A stretch of DNA of 54,411 nt from Gordonia sputi NBRC 100414 (GCF_000248055.1 NZ_BAFC01000096.1:1-54411), one strand, 5' to 3'. Counted from the first letter of the stretch, positions 43,165 to 51,561 are shown. Notes: generated from the letters alone by a model not told the origin. A program made the numbers and translations.

Positions 43165-44082
43165 GTGGTGGTCGAAGAACGTGACACCGATGTCGACATC
43201 GTGCCTGTGGACCTGCGCTCGGCCGTCGACCTGCCGTTCCGCCTAGGGTTCGCGATAGCAGGTGTGGCACTGACCGCCGCGGAATCGGCGGTCACCATCG
43301 CGCGAGTGACCGCGACGAGTGTGCAGCACGAGATCGGGCAGGCCATCGGGGTCTCGGGCGCCGAACTCGGCGGTGCACGCGCCCCGCTCGCGCTGCTGGC
43401 TCAGCTGAGCGATCTGATGTCACCCGACCGCCCGCTGGGCAGGCTTATCGCGCCGGGAGGTCCACTCGAGCGACTGGTCACTCCCGGTGGCGTCATCGAT
43501 CGCCTCACCGCCAAGGACGGCCTCCTCGAGAAGTTGACGGCCCCGGGCGGGATCTTCGACCAGATCACCGACGAGAACGGCATTCTCGTCCGGCTGACCG
43601 CCAAGGACGGACCGCTCGACCGACTCACCCGCGAGGGCGGCGTCGTCGACCAGTTCACCGAGAACGAGGGCATCCTCGAGCGTCTGACGTCCGAGGGTGG
43701 GATCGTCGACCAGCTCACCGCTCCCGGTGGAGTGTTGGAGAAGGCGACAGAACCCGGTGGTGTCCTCGACAGGCTCGCGGCCGACGGTGGTCTTCTCGAT
43801 CAACTCGTCGGCGAGAACGGCGCGGTCGAGCGCGCCATCACGCCCGGCGGCACGCTCGATCGCATCACCGAACTGACAGAGGTCATCGCGACGCTCGCCC
43901 CGAATCTCATCGCGATGCAGGACACGGTCCACGAGCTCGCCGAGACCGTCGATCTTCTCAACCAGACTGTGGCACCGCTCGGCGGACTCGCCGACCGGCT
44001 GCCGAAGCGGCTCACACGTGGCCCACGGAATTCTCTTCCGAGCGGCCACGATCCATCGCGGGCGCCACACGACCAGCTTTGA
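43165..44082 (+). CDS. Decapeptide-repeat protein
   Basis: A 305-residue protein in three parts. Residues 1-88 include a hydrophobic segment (LPFRLGFAIAGVALTAAESAV) that may be one membrane helix or a buried amphipathic one. Residues 89-238 are 15 uninterrupted 10-residue repeats with consensus G-h-[LV]-[DE]-x-[LI]-T-x-x-[GDNE] (for example GPLDRLTREG, GVLDRLAADG). Residues 239-281 are a coiled-coil-like stretch (AMQDTVHELAETVDLLNQTV), followed by a basic tail. I do not know a named family. It starts 6 bases after the HhH gene, so it is co-transcribed, and its last 71 bp overlap the convergent acyltransferase gene. Role unknown; an elongated scaffold is one guess. Confidence 0.8.
   Translation: MVVEERDTDVDIVPVDLRSAVDLPFRLGFAIAGVALTAAESAVTIARVTATSVQHEIGQAIGVSGAELGGARAPLALLAQLSDLMSPDRPLGRLIAPGGPLERLVTPGGVIDRLTAKDGLLEKLTAPGGIFDQITDENGILVRLTAKDGPLDRLTREGGVVDQFTENEGILERLTSEGGIVDQLTAPGGVLEKATEPGGVLDRLAADGGLLDQLVGENGAVERAITPGGTLDRITELTEVIATLAPNLIAMQDTVHELAETVDLLNQTVAPLGGLADRLPKRLTRGPRNSLPSGHDPSRAPHDQL
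43429..43878 (+). repeat. Fifteen 30-bp coding repeats
   Basis: In-frame 30-bp units encoding the decapeptides of the preceding entry. The DNA units are diverged (roughly GGCGTCMTCGAYCGNCTCACC-like), so they are old duplications held by protein selection rather than recent slippage. Confidence 0.85.
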
Positions 44083-45454
44083 CGCTGCGGGGTCGGAGGG
44101 TCCCGAGCCGGTCGATCGCTTCGGACAACAACGTCACGTAGTCGTCGACGTCGGGAGCGATTTCCGGCGACGTCGTCACCGAGATGGTGACTCGATCGGC
44201 GATTCCGTGCACGCCGTGCGTCAGCCCTTGCACGGGAGACAGCGCGGGGAAGCCTGTTGTCGCGAGGACCGGTCTGCCATCGAGCGCGAGGTCGCCCGCA
44301 CCCCGATTCACCGACGACACAACGGTGACCCCGGTGATGTTCTCGGGAACCAACGTCGGATCGAAGTGTCCGATGCCCCACCGGGTCAACGCCGCGGGAG
44401 TCGCGGCGGTTGCCGCACGCGATGCGACGCGCGCCGGATCGTCGTCGGCGCGACGGGCGGTGTCGATCTCGGCGGCGATCAGACGAGCCCGCTGCGCGAG
44501 ATCCGGCTCGTCGACGTGGAGGTCGACGCCGACGTTACGAAAGTTGTTGCGCACCGCCTTCTTTGGTGACCGTGCGACGGTGAGCTCGACGACGAGACTG
44601 CCCTCGGGATCGGCGAGGAACGTCGGCAGTGCCAGCGAAATGGCCACCAGCGCACCGACTGTGACACCGAGGTCACCGATACGCAGAGCCTCGCGCTCCA
44701 CGGTGATCGTGCGCAGGGTTCGACCCGCTCCCGGTGCGCGATTCAGGCGTGAGAGCGGCACACCGCCGCTCTGCTGTGGCGGAGAAGCCCGATACCGTTG
44801 CCAGGCAACGAATCCGCGAGCGATCATCGAAGCGACCTGCGCGGGCAGACGCATCGCCCCGATCACCGCACCTGCGACCCGCAACGCCGAATCCGGAAGT
44901 GCGCGTGCCGGATACGCCGAGGAGGCGGGTTTCTCGGCAACGGGTCCGAAGAGGTCGCGGGCGATGGCCGCGGTGCGCCGACCGTCCCCGAGCGCATGCG
45001 AGAACTGCAGGGCCACGACGACGCCGCGACCATCGCCACCTCTCGGTCCGGCGGCGTCCGGAACCTCGTCACCGAGAGCTCCCGTGCCCGGAACCGACGA
45101 CACGTGAGCGAAAAGATGTACCCGCCAAGCCATCTCGGTCGGATCGAGCTGCTCGGCCATCCGATCGGCCAGAATCGCGAGACATTCCTGCCAGGTGAGC
45201 GCGGCGTCGTCGACGACGAACTGCCGCGGCAGAATATCGGCGTGCACCCAGTAGGGCCGATCGAGCGTGAACGGTATGTCGAGGACGCGCAGCCTCAGGT
45301 CCGCGATGTTCGCCGCCCTCGTCGCGATCCACGCTGCGAGCTCAGCGGCGTCGACCGGCCGGTCGTCGGCGAAGATGTAGACCACGAACTGGTCGTTGGG
45401 GATGATCGGCGCCATCCAGTACGGCACCACATCCGTGGCCGACAACCGCTGCAT
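44012..45454 (-). CDS. WS/DGAT-like acyltransferase
   Basis: A 480-residue protein of the wax ester synthase/diacylglycerol acyltransferase type. The acyltransferase motif is VVALQFSHALGDGRR: the second His and the D-G of HHxxxDG are kept, but the first His is Ser. A C-terminal domain with KKAVRNNFRNVGVDLHVDEPDLAQRARLI follows, near the family's NxxGP region. Several mycobacterial members have weak or no activity, so catalytic function is uncertain. The C-terminal 24 codons overlap the end of the decapeptide-repeat gene on the opposite strand. Confidence 0.75.
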   Translation of the reverse strand: MQRLSATDVVPYWMAPIIPNDQFVVYIFADDRPVDAAELAAWIATRAANIADLRLRVLDIPFTLDRPYWVHADILPRQFVVDDAALTWQECLAILADRMAEQLDPTEMAWRVHLFAHVSSVPGTGALGDEVPDAAGPRGGDGRGVVVALQFSHALGDGRRTAAIARDLFGPVAEKPASSAYPARALPDSALRVAGAVIGAMRLPAQVASMIARGFVAWQRYRASPPQQSGGVPLSRLNRAPGAGRTLRTITVEREALRIGDLGVTVGALVAISLALPTFLADPEGSLVVELTVARSPKKAVRNNFRNVGVDLHVDEPDLAQRARLIAAEIDTARRADDDPARVASRAATAATPAALTRWGIGHFDPTLVPENITGVTVVSSVNRGAGDLALDGRPVLATTGFPALSPVQGLTHGVHGIADRVTISVTTSPEIAPDVDDYVTLLSEAIDRLGTLRPRSVKAGRVAPAMDRGRSEENSVGHV

Positions 45455-45468
45455 CGGGCGAGATCCCG

Positions 45469-46026
45469 TCAGCCCTTGGGGGTTTCGAAGTGAACGAGAC
45501 CCTGGACGTGGACGTCAGAACCGTCCACCGCAGCCCGGATCAGTTCAATTTCTGGTCCGAGCACAGCGGCGACGTCGTCGTAGGAGTACGTCGGCGGCGC
45601 CGTCACGGTGACCCTGATGAGTTTGCGACCTCTGTCGTCGAGGGCCTTGGCCGAGACATCGTCGAACATCGTGTGTCCGGCGAGGTCGGCGGCGACCGCG
45701 TTCGCGATCAGTTTGGGCGCGACGATCAGTTCGCCGTCGTCGTTGCTGCCCGCGAGCTCGAGGTCGTCGACCTTGCTCGGGCGAATGGCCGTTGAGATCA
45801 GCGACCATCCCCAGATCAGACCGATGATGACGATTCCGAACAGCAGCACCGTCCACCAGTCCGTGCCGTCGAGGCGGGCGGGCCAGCCCGAATCGAGGTG
45901 ATCGGCCCAGTCACGAACCTTGGGCACGTTGAGTTTCCACAGAACAGCACCCACTCCGACGACGAGGCAGATCAGACCGATCAGTCCTGCCGTGATCCGG
46001 TGAAATGACGCGGGTCCGCGGTTCAT
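45469..46026 (-). CDS. AmaP-like membrane protein of the Asp23 operon
   Basis: A 185-residue protein with two membrane helices (ITAGLIGLICLVVGVGAVLW and WWTVLLFGIVIIGLIWGWSLI) and a C-terminal alpha/beta domain (DDGELIVAPKLIANAVAADLAGH, IRVTVTAPPTYSYDDVAAVLG). Such proteins anchor Asp23-family proteins to the membrane. Last gene of a six-gene minus-strand operon; its ATG overlaps the previous stop. Function inferred from architecture and position. Confidence 0.72.
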   Translation of the reverse strand: MNRGPASFHRITAGLIGLICLVVGVGAVLWKLNVPKVRDWADHLDSGWPARLDGTDWWTVLLFGIVIIGLIWGWSLISTAIRPSKVDDLELAGSNDDGELIVAPKLIANAVAADLAGHTMFDDVSAKALDDRGRKLIRVTVTAPPTYSYDDVAAVLGPEIELIRAAVDGSDVHVQGLVHFETPKG

Positions 46027-46685
46027 CGCGATGCCCCCTTCTTGTGTCGAGTGACCACCTTGAGCTTCACGCGCATCTTCTTCTCCAACGACGACGCAAC
46101 GCTTTCGAGCGTGTCGCGAAGCGCCGACTCGTCGACCGCGGAATCGGTGGTGACGAGGACCTTGGCACGCCGTCGTCCGACGACCGTTGTCGCGTGTTCG
46201 ACGCCCGGCACCGACAGCGCCGCTGTGCTGAATCGGCGTGCGACGTCGCCGCGTCGAGTCCACAGGACCTCGAAATCGCCGAGACTGACGTGAGTGCGTC
46301 GACGCGGAGCGAGAGCCGTCCACACCAGGAGCAGGCCCACGATGATGAACCCGACTACCGCAGCCCACATCCAGTCCTGCCACGTTGCCCCGTTGATCCA
46401 GTCGGCAGCGGCCTGAAGCCACCGCGTGCCGGACACCCAGCCCGCCTCGACGAGCAGGTCGTGGATGGCGACCGCGACCAGCGCGAGCAATGCGATCCCG
46501 ATGATCACCCCGGAGACAACGGATTTCGGTCCCGCTGCCGGGGTGAAGACCTTGCCCTTGTGCGTGTCAGCGGTACGCGCCTCGACGACGGCGCGCTCGT
46601 TCTTGTGCTCTGGCTTGTCCTCTGCGTTCTTGTCACCTGTGGCGTTCTTGTCACCTGGGGCGGCGTCCGTAGTGGTCGTGCTCAT
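46023..46685 (-). CDS. DUF6286-like membrane protein of the Asp23 operon
   Basis: A 220-residue protein with a charged N-terminal tail rich in Lys/Asp/Glu. Two membrane helices follow (SGVIIGIALLALVAVAIHDLLV and WMWAAVVGFIIVGLLLVWTAL). The cytoplasmic domain contains WTRRGDVARRFSTAALSVPGVEHATTVVGRRRAKVLVTTDS, the pattern of the DUF6286/alkaline-shock-associated domain. Overlaps both neighbours by 4 bp. Confidence 0.78.
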   Translation of the reverse strand: MSTTTTDAAPGDKNATGDKNAEDKPEHKNERAVVEARTADTHKGKVFTPAAGPKSVVSGVIIGIALLALVAVAIHDLLVEAGWVSGTRWLQAAADWINGATWQDWMWAAVVGFIIVGLLLVWTALAPRRRTHVSLGDFEVLWTRRGDVARRFSTAALSVPGVEHATTVVGRRRAKVLVTTDSAVDESALRDTLESVASSLEKKMRVKLKVVTRHKKGASR

Positions 46686-47302
46686 GACTCCTCCTCGTCG
46701 CTGTCGGTGTCTCGGTGACTGTCGGTGTCCCGGTGACTGCGGGTGTCGCGGTCACGATCAGGGTCCTGGTCCCGACCCTCCGGCGAATCGCCCGACTGCC
46801 CGGCGAGTTCCGATGGCGTCGTCGGGTTCGGGATCTCGACGTACCCTGCCTGGCGCCGCTTTGCCTGCGTCGTCGTCACGATCTCTGCGACCGTCACATC
46901 CACGCGTCCGGGGCGCACTCCGGTCAGGCGGGTGACCTCTGCCGCGACGTGATCGCGAACCTCGGCACACACCGCGGCAACCGCGCACGGCCACCGCAGC
47001 GCAACCGTGAGTGTGATGGTCGGCGCGGTCTGTGACATGTCGGTCGACGCGGACGGATACCCACCCGAGAGTGGATTGAGCGCGTTCAGTACCGATTCGC
47101 CCTTGCCGTCGGATTCGATCACCCCGTCTACCCCGAGTGCGGCTCGTTCTGCGATCTTCTCGCCGACGCGGTCGTCGAGGACCAGACTTCCGCGTGCCCC
47201 GGGATCGGACGCGTCGGCAGCCTCTGGCGACAAGGCCGGCGCTGCTGTACCGACCGCCGACGCGCCTAGATCGCCACGGGTGACGGTGACCGCATCAGCC
47301 AC
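46682..47302 (-). CDS. Asp23/Gls24-family protein with charged repetitive tail
   Basis: A 206-residue protein. Residues about 38-155 are Asp23-like (LVLDDRVGEKIAERAALGVDGV and ITLTVALRWPCAVAAVCAEVRDHVAAEVTRLTGVRPGRVDVTVAEIV). The tail is an acidic/basic repeat (DPDRDRDTRSHRDTDSHRDTDSD). Second of three Asp23-type proteins here; they presumably form complexes at the membrane with the AmaP-like proteins. Overlaps its neighbours. Confidence 0.8.
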   Translation of the reverse strand: MADAVTVTRGDLGASAVGTAAPALSPEAADASDPGARGSLVLDDRVGEKIAERAALGVDGVIESDGKGESVLNALNPLSGGYPSASTDMSQTAPTITLTVALRWPCAVAAVCAEVRDHVAAEVTRLTGVRPGRVDVTVAEIVTTTQAKRRQAGYVEIPNPTTPSELAGQSGDSPEGRDQDPDRDRDTRSHRDTDSHRDTDSDEEES

Positions 47303-47477
47303 GGTTCCGGCTCTTCAGCAATCGACCGAGATCGAGCACACCGTCGCGGTGTAGCCCGATGACCAGTCCCACCGCTCCGAGCACGATGGCCAGGATGAAG
47401 CCGGTGAAGCCACCGGTCGTTGCCGCGAGTGCGAGGAGCAATCCGACAATCAGACCGATCACCGCGTTGTTACTCAT
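47295..47477 (-). CDS. DUF2273-like small membrane protein
   Basis: A 60-residue protein that is almost entirely two membrane helices (AVIGLIVGLLLALAATTG and GFILAIVLGAVGLVIGLH) with a basic tail (RLLKSRNRG). Such small proteins accompany amaP and asp23 in Gram-positive alkaline-shock operons. Coupled to both neighbours by 8-bp overlaps. Confidence 0.78.
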   Translation of the reverse strand: MSNNAVIGLIVGLLLALAATTGGFTGFILAIVLGAVGLVIGLHRDGVLDLGRLLKSRNRG

Positions 47478-48042
47478 CGTTGTTCACCTCTGTTGATCGA
47501 GTTGGATGTGCCTGCGTCGATGTATCGGCGACGGGGATGTCACCGATGGGGATGTCACCGATTGGGATGTCACCGACGGGAATGTCGCCAACGGGGATCT
47601 CTCCGGCTGGGGTATCCCCGCCTGATGTGGTCCCGGCTGACGTGGTCTCGCCTGATGTGGTCTGGGGTTCGTCGTGAGACTCGGTGGGTCCGACCGAGAT
47701 GTCCTCGACGACCACCGAGACGGGTACGCCTGCTACCTGCGACGCGACCGTGACGACCTCGTCGGCGACCGCTCGCAGGTCGTGGTTGATGTCGACGACG
47801 ATGTGTACCTCGCCCGAGTCGTCGGACATGCGCACACCGCTGACCCGGCTACCGGGCAGATACGTCGCGACTTCACCGAAGACTCCGGCGTGCAGCCCCG
47901 TGACCCCGGGCACCGCCTCCGCCGCCGCTGCGACCTTCTGCGCCACCGACCCCGCTCCGACATCGGAGCGGGTGGCGGCGTCCTGATCGCCTGCGCCGCC
48001 GGACAGCGACGACCCCGACAGCGACGACGACTCAGACATCAC
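47470..48042 (-). CDS. Asp23-operon protein with GDIP repeats
   Basis: A 190-residue protein. The middle (SVAQKVAAAAEAVPGVTGLHAGVFGEVATYLPG, then VHIVVDINHDLRAVADEVVTVASQV) resembles an Asp23 core. The C-terminal third is low complexity: Thr/Ser/Gly-rich, then five pentapeptides of the E/D-I-P-[VI]-G type. No membrane segment. Its GTG/ATG start overlaps the preceding asp23 stop. Confidence 0.72.
   Translation of the reverse strand: MMSESSSLSGSSLSGGAGDQDAATRSDVGAGSVAQKVAAAAEAVPGVTGLHAGVFGEVATYLPGSRVSGVRMSDDSGEVHIVVDINHDLRAVADEVVTVASQVAGVPVSVVVEDISVGPTESHDEPQTTSGETTSAGTTSGGDTPAGEIPVGDIPVGDIPIGDIPIGDIPVADTSTQAHPTRSTEVNNDE
47531..47605. repeat. 15-bp tandem repeat coding GDIP units
   Basis: Five near-identical 15-bp units (plus-strand form GGGATGTCACCGAYN) encode the pentapeptide repeat. 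Similar in unit length to the repeat at 1041-1098 but in an unrelated gene; copy-number slippage would stay in frame. Confidence 0.8.
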
Positions 48043-48542
48043 TGCACCCGCGGCGCGCTCGACGAGTCGTCGTCATCGTCGCCGAAGTGGATGTCGTGCA
48101 CGGTGACATTCACCTCCGTCACCTCGAGTCCGGTCATCTGCTCGATCGAGGTGATCACGTTGCGTCGGATTGCCGCAGCGAGTTGGTGAATGGCGACGCC
48201 GTAGTCGGCGACGATCGAGACGTCGACAGCGGCCTGCCGCTCCCCGACCTCGACGTTGATGCCCTGAGTGGTGCTGGTGCCCGTACCCGGGATCACCTCG
48301 CGGACCTTGCCGACCATGCGTTCGGTCGTGCCGCCGACGTCGTAGACGCCGTTGATCTCGCGGGTTGCGATGCCCGCGATCTTGGCGACCACCTGGTCGG
48401 CGATCGACGTCTTACCGCGTTCTCCGGCGGGCGCCACCTTCTTGGAGGCGTCGGTCAGCGCGACGGCGCTGCTCTTGGCGCTCTCGGTGCTGCCTGTGCT
48501 CGACTGATTGGTTGCGGTTCCTGTGGCTGCGCTCTCGGCCAT
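48039..48542 (-). CDS. Asp23/Gls24 family envelope stress response protein
   Basis: A 167-residue protein with the full Asp23 core: TSIADQVVAKIAGIATREINGVYDVGG, then GINVEVGERQAAVDVSIVADYGVAIHQLAAAIRRNVITSIEQMTGLEVTEVNVTVHDIHF. The N-terminal 40 residues are Ser/Thr/Ala-rich and the C-terminus is acidic (GDDDDDSSS). It is the first gene of the operon and the closest to canonical Asp23. Transcribed away from the ECF sigma gene 177 bases away, so common control is likely. Confidence 0.88.
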   Translation of the reverse strand: MAESAATGTATNQSSTGSTESAKSSAVALTDASKKVAPAGERGKTSIADQVVAKIAGIATREINGVYDVGGTTERMVGKVREVIPGTGTSTTQGINVEVGERQAAVDVSIVADYGVAIHQLAAAIRRNVITSIEQMTGLEVTEVNVTVHDIHFGDDDDDSSSAPRVQ

Positions 48543-48719
48543 GACGCTCCTCTTTCCTCGTTCTCATCCGATGTAGATGGTCAGACGACGGCATCCCGAC
48601 AACCTCGACCGCACGTGCCAACTTCTCGGCACGCCGTCCGGCGGTCGCCGGAATGGGGAGCGATGACGGCGGGGATCTATGACCCGCTTCCCCATCGCTC
48701 CCGTATAAGGTCAGTCGTA

Positions 48720-49568
48720 GTGAATCCGATATCTGCACGCGTGAATTCGCGTGACCCCGGACACAGTGACGAGTCACCGTCAGCGGCAGGCCGACACGCG
48801 GGCACGCCGGGTCCGACGCTGCGTTCGGCTCCCGGTCCGTCGACACAGGCGCCCGCGCTGAGCGACTTCTCCGAGGATGAACTCGCTGCCGCCGCGGCAG
48901 CGGGCGACGCCGAGGCGTTCTCGGTCCTCGTCGGAAAGCTCTCCCCCTCCCTGCTGCGCTACCTACGCCGCATGGTCGACGATCCGCAGACCGCGGAGGA
49001 TCTGGCCCAGGACACACTCCTCGACGCATGGCGCGGACTACCCGATTTCGCATTCCGCAGTTCGTTCAAGACGTGGATGTTCGGGATTGCACACCGCAGA
49101 ACCGTCGACCACTGGCGTCGACGTCGCGACATCCCGACCGCGGAAGAACGCTTCGCCGACCTCACCGACCCCCATCCCCTTCCTGCCGACGACGTGCTGC
49201 ACACGTCTCTCGTCGAAGCGCTGCGTCGAGAACTGACGACCCTTCCGGAGACATCGCGCGCCGTATGGTGGCTGCGAGAAGCCGAGGGACTCTCGCTCAC
49301 CGAGATCTCTCGGGTCTTGCAGATCTCCGTCGGCTCGGTCCGCGGGCATCTGCAACGAAGTCGGCGCTACCTCGCGACCCGCCTTGCCCCGTGGCGTCCC
49401 GACGCAACCAATGACGGCGCAACCAATGACGACGCAACCAACGCTGAGAAACCCGGCCGAGGGCCCGACAACACAGGGCGAACACGTACAGGGCCGGCGA
49501 GTACAGGGCAATCAGGTACAGGGCCATCAACTACCGGGTCACGTTCGCTGAGAGGAGGACGACGATGA
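48720..49568 (+). CDS. ECF-type RNA polymerase sigma factor
   Basis: A 282-residue sigma-70 family protein. Region 2 is AFSVLVGKLSPSLLRYLRRMVDDPQTAEDLAQDTLLDAW with FKTWMFGIAHRRTVDHWRR, and region 4 is LREAEGLSLTEISRVLQISVGSVRGHLQRSRRYLA. The C-terminal 60 residues are a low-complexity tail (ATNDGATNDDATN, then Gly/Thr/Arg-rich) that is not part of sigma. GTG at 48720 follows a TATAAG element at 48704-48709. It is divergent from the Asp23 operon, suggesting it directs that operon. No classic anti-sigma gene follows; the coupled next gene is a candidate partner only by position. Confidence 0.88.
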   Translation: MNPISARVNSRDPGHSDESPSAAGRHAGTPGPTLRSAPGPSTQAPALSDFSEDELAAAAAAGDAEAFSVLVGKLSPSLLRYLRRMVDDPQTAEDLAQDTLLDAWRGLPDFAFRSSFKTWMFGIAHRRTVDHWRRRRDIPTAEERFADLTDPHPLPADDVLHTSLVEALRRELTTLPETSRAVWWLREAEGLSLTEISRVLQISVGSVRGHLQRSRRYLATRLAPWRPDATNDGATNDDATNAEKPGRGPDNTGRTRTGPASTGQSGTGPSTTGSRSLRGGRR

Positions 49569-50140
49569 CGCGAGCAGGCAGGACAACGCGCGGCGCAGGT
49601 TCTCCCGACACGGACTTCGACGACCGCTACGAGAGACTCGACGACGACTCCGACGAGACCGACGCGTGGCTCGTGGACGCGAGTCGCCGACTCGAGGAAC
49701 CCGACCGTTACATCGCCCGGCTGATCACGTCGATCACGGGAAAGCTCGGACGAGTCCGACGCAGCGGCCGCATTCTCGACACCGACGACGGCACCGTGCG
49801 CGTCAACGACCGCGTCGTCAAACAACTACTCGCCACACGCATCCGGCACACCCTCGGCCGACTCGTCGTGCTGGTGGAACTCGACAGCCCCGACGGCAGC
49901 GAGATCCCCGACACCGGCGAGAACCTGCAGTCGCAGGGCAGCCCGGAGAACGCTGTCAGTCGGGTGCGTATCGGGCTGATCGCCCGCTACCACGACGATC
50001 TCGTCGTCGATTCCGATCGCGTGCGCGAGGTCGCCGACGCCGTGCTGGCGTCGACGCTCGGACCATCGACCTCTGCGACCGCACGCCGACACATCGACAT
50101 CCGCTGGCAGGATCTGTACACCCTAAATTGGATCGACTGA
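49565..50140 (+). CDS. Conserved protein coupled to the ECF sigma gene
   Basis: A 191-residue soluble protein, acidic at the N-terminus (DTDFDDRYERLDDDSDETD), then an alpha/beta domain: SITGKLGRVRRSGRIL, VNDRVVKQLLATRIRHTLGRLVVLVELD, IGLIARYHDDLVVDSDRVREVADAVLASTLG. The later part, with alternating strands and an R-E-V-A-D-A-V-L helix, loosely resembles the Asp23/DUF6286 fold. No known anti-sigma zinc motif (HxxxCxxC) is present. The ATG overlaps the sigma stop (ATGA). Function unknown; a co-regulated envelope-stress component or sigma modulator are possibilities. Confidence 0.75.
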   Translation: MTRAGRTTRGAGSPDTDFDDRYERLDDDSDETDAWLVDASRRLEEPDRYIARLITSITGKLGRVRRSGRILDTDDGTVRVNDRVVKQLLATRIRHTLGRLVVLVELDSPDGSEIPDTGENLQSQGSPENAVSRVRIGLIARYHDDLVVDSDRVREVADAVLASTLGPSTSATARRHIDIRWQDLYTLNWID

Positions 50141-50323
50141 GCCCGAGTCCATACGCGTGTTTCGCTCTCGCGATTGGCACGAGCGTCTATATGCTTTGCC
50201 CGACGGGTTTCTTCGTCATAACCGTCATAACGGGCGCGGCAACAGAGGCAGTACGGCTGCGCCATCGGGATTGCTGCGTCACGAGGGATATCTGCGGGGG
50301 CCGACGCCGACAGAAAGGTCGAC

Positions 50324-51553
50324 ATGGCGGACGAAGACACGAGTGACGACAAGGTGATCGACGACCCGGGTTCGCCGACCTGGGCACTTCCCCGGGGAAC
50401 GGTGGTGCTGCTGACCATCGCGGGCATCGTTGTCGCGGTCTTGGGAATCAAATCGATCGGATCGATCGTCGGGCCCGTGTTCCTCGGCCTGATCATGACC
50501 GTCGCTGTTGCCCCGTTGCCCGGCTGGTTGCGACGCAAGGGCTGGCCCAAGTGGGCCGCATTCCTCGCGACGGTCCTACTGGTCTACGGGATCATCCTCG
50601 GGCTGTTCGGTTCGGTCATCTACTGCATCGCCCGGCTCGCGACGATCCTCCCCCAGTACAGCGACAAGTTCAACGACCTCATCGACGACATCCAAAAAGC
50701 ACTGTCCGACCACGGCATCGGACAGGACAAGGTCAACGACATGCTCTCGCACGTCGACGCGGGCAAGGTATTCGATGTCGTCGGCGACGTCGTGTCGAGC
50801 ACGGCGAGCGCGGCGTCGGCTCTCATCTTGGTGCTCACCGTTCTGCTGTTCATGGCCGTCGACTCGATCAACGCCGACGAACGTTTCGACGTTCTGAAGA
50901 AGGTTCGCCCCGACGTGGCGCACGCGTTTCAGACGTTTGCCTCGGGCACGCGTAACTATCTCGTCGTCTCGACGGTGTTCGGCCTGATCGTGGCCGTCTT
51001 CGATACCGGCGCCCTGTGGCTGATGGGCATTCCGCTCCCGCTGCTGTGGGGCCTGCTCTCGTTCATCACCAACTACATCCCGAACATCGGCTTCGTGCTC
51101 GGAGTCATCCCGCCCGCGATCCTGGCACTCCTCGACGGAGGCTGGACGCTCGCGTTGTGGGTCATCATCGTCTATTCGGTGATCAACTTCGTGATCCAGT
51201 CGGTGATCCAGCCCAAGTTCGTCGGCGACTCCGTCGGTCTCACCACGACGGTCACGTTCCTGTCGCTGATCTTCTGGGCTTGGGTGATCGGCCCGCTCGG
51301 TGCGCTTCTCGCCATCCCACTCACGCTGCTGTGCAAGTCGCTCCTGATCGACATCGATCCGTCGACCCGCTGGGCTGACGTACTGGTCTCGTCGGGTCGA
51401 CCGACCACGGACGAGGTCGAGGACGCGCGACGTCACAACGATCGGGAGGAGCGGATCCGCAAGGTCGAGAACCAGACTCTACGCGCGGGCGACAGCGACA
51501 ACAGCGACAGCAGGGATGGCGAGGAGAGAGGTGGCGGTGAAAGCATCGCCTGA
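50324..51553 (+). CDS. AI-2E family transporter
   Basis: A 409-residue membrane protein of the PF01594 (YdiK/TqsA/PerM) type with seven to eight helices: VVLLTIAGIVVAVLGIKSIG and FLGLIMTVAVAPLPGWLRRKG, a periplasmic loop (YSDKFNDLIDDIQKALSDHG), and the core FITNYIPNIGFVLGVIPPAILALLDGGW with VIQPKFVGDSVGLTTTVTFLSLIFWAWVIGPLGALLAIPLTL. The C-terminal tail is charged. Members export signals or ions; the substrate is not readable. It lies downstream of the sigma/envelope gene pair after 183 bases. Confidence 0.9.
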   Translation: MADEDTSDDKVIDDPGSPTWALPRGTVVLLTIAGIVVAVLGIKSIGSIVGPVFLGLIMTVAVAPLPGWLRRKGWPKWAAFLATVLLVYGIILGLFGSVIYCIARLATILPQYSDKFNDLIDDIQKALSDHGIGQDKVNDMLSHVDAGKVFDVVGDVVSSTASAASALILVLTVLLFMAVDSINADERFDVLKKVRPDVAHAFQTFASGTRNYLVVSTVFGLIVAVFDTGALWLMGIPLPLLWGLLSFITNYIPNIGFVLGVIPPAILALLDGGWTLALWVIIVYSVINFVIQSVIQPKFVGDSVGLTTTVTFLSLIFWAWVIGPLGALLAIPLTLLCKSLLIDIDPSTRWADVLVSSGRPTTDEVEDARRHNDREERIRKVENQTLRAGDSDNSDSRDGEERGGGESIA

Positions 51554-51561
51554 TGGTCTCG

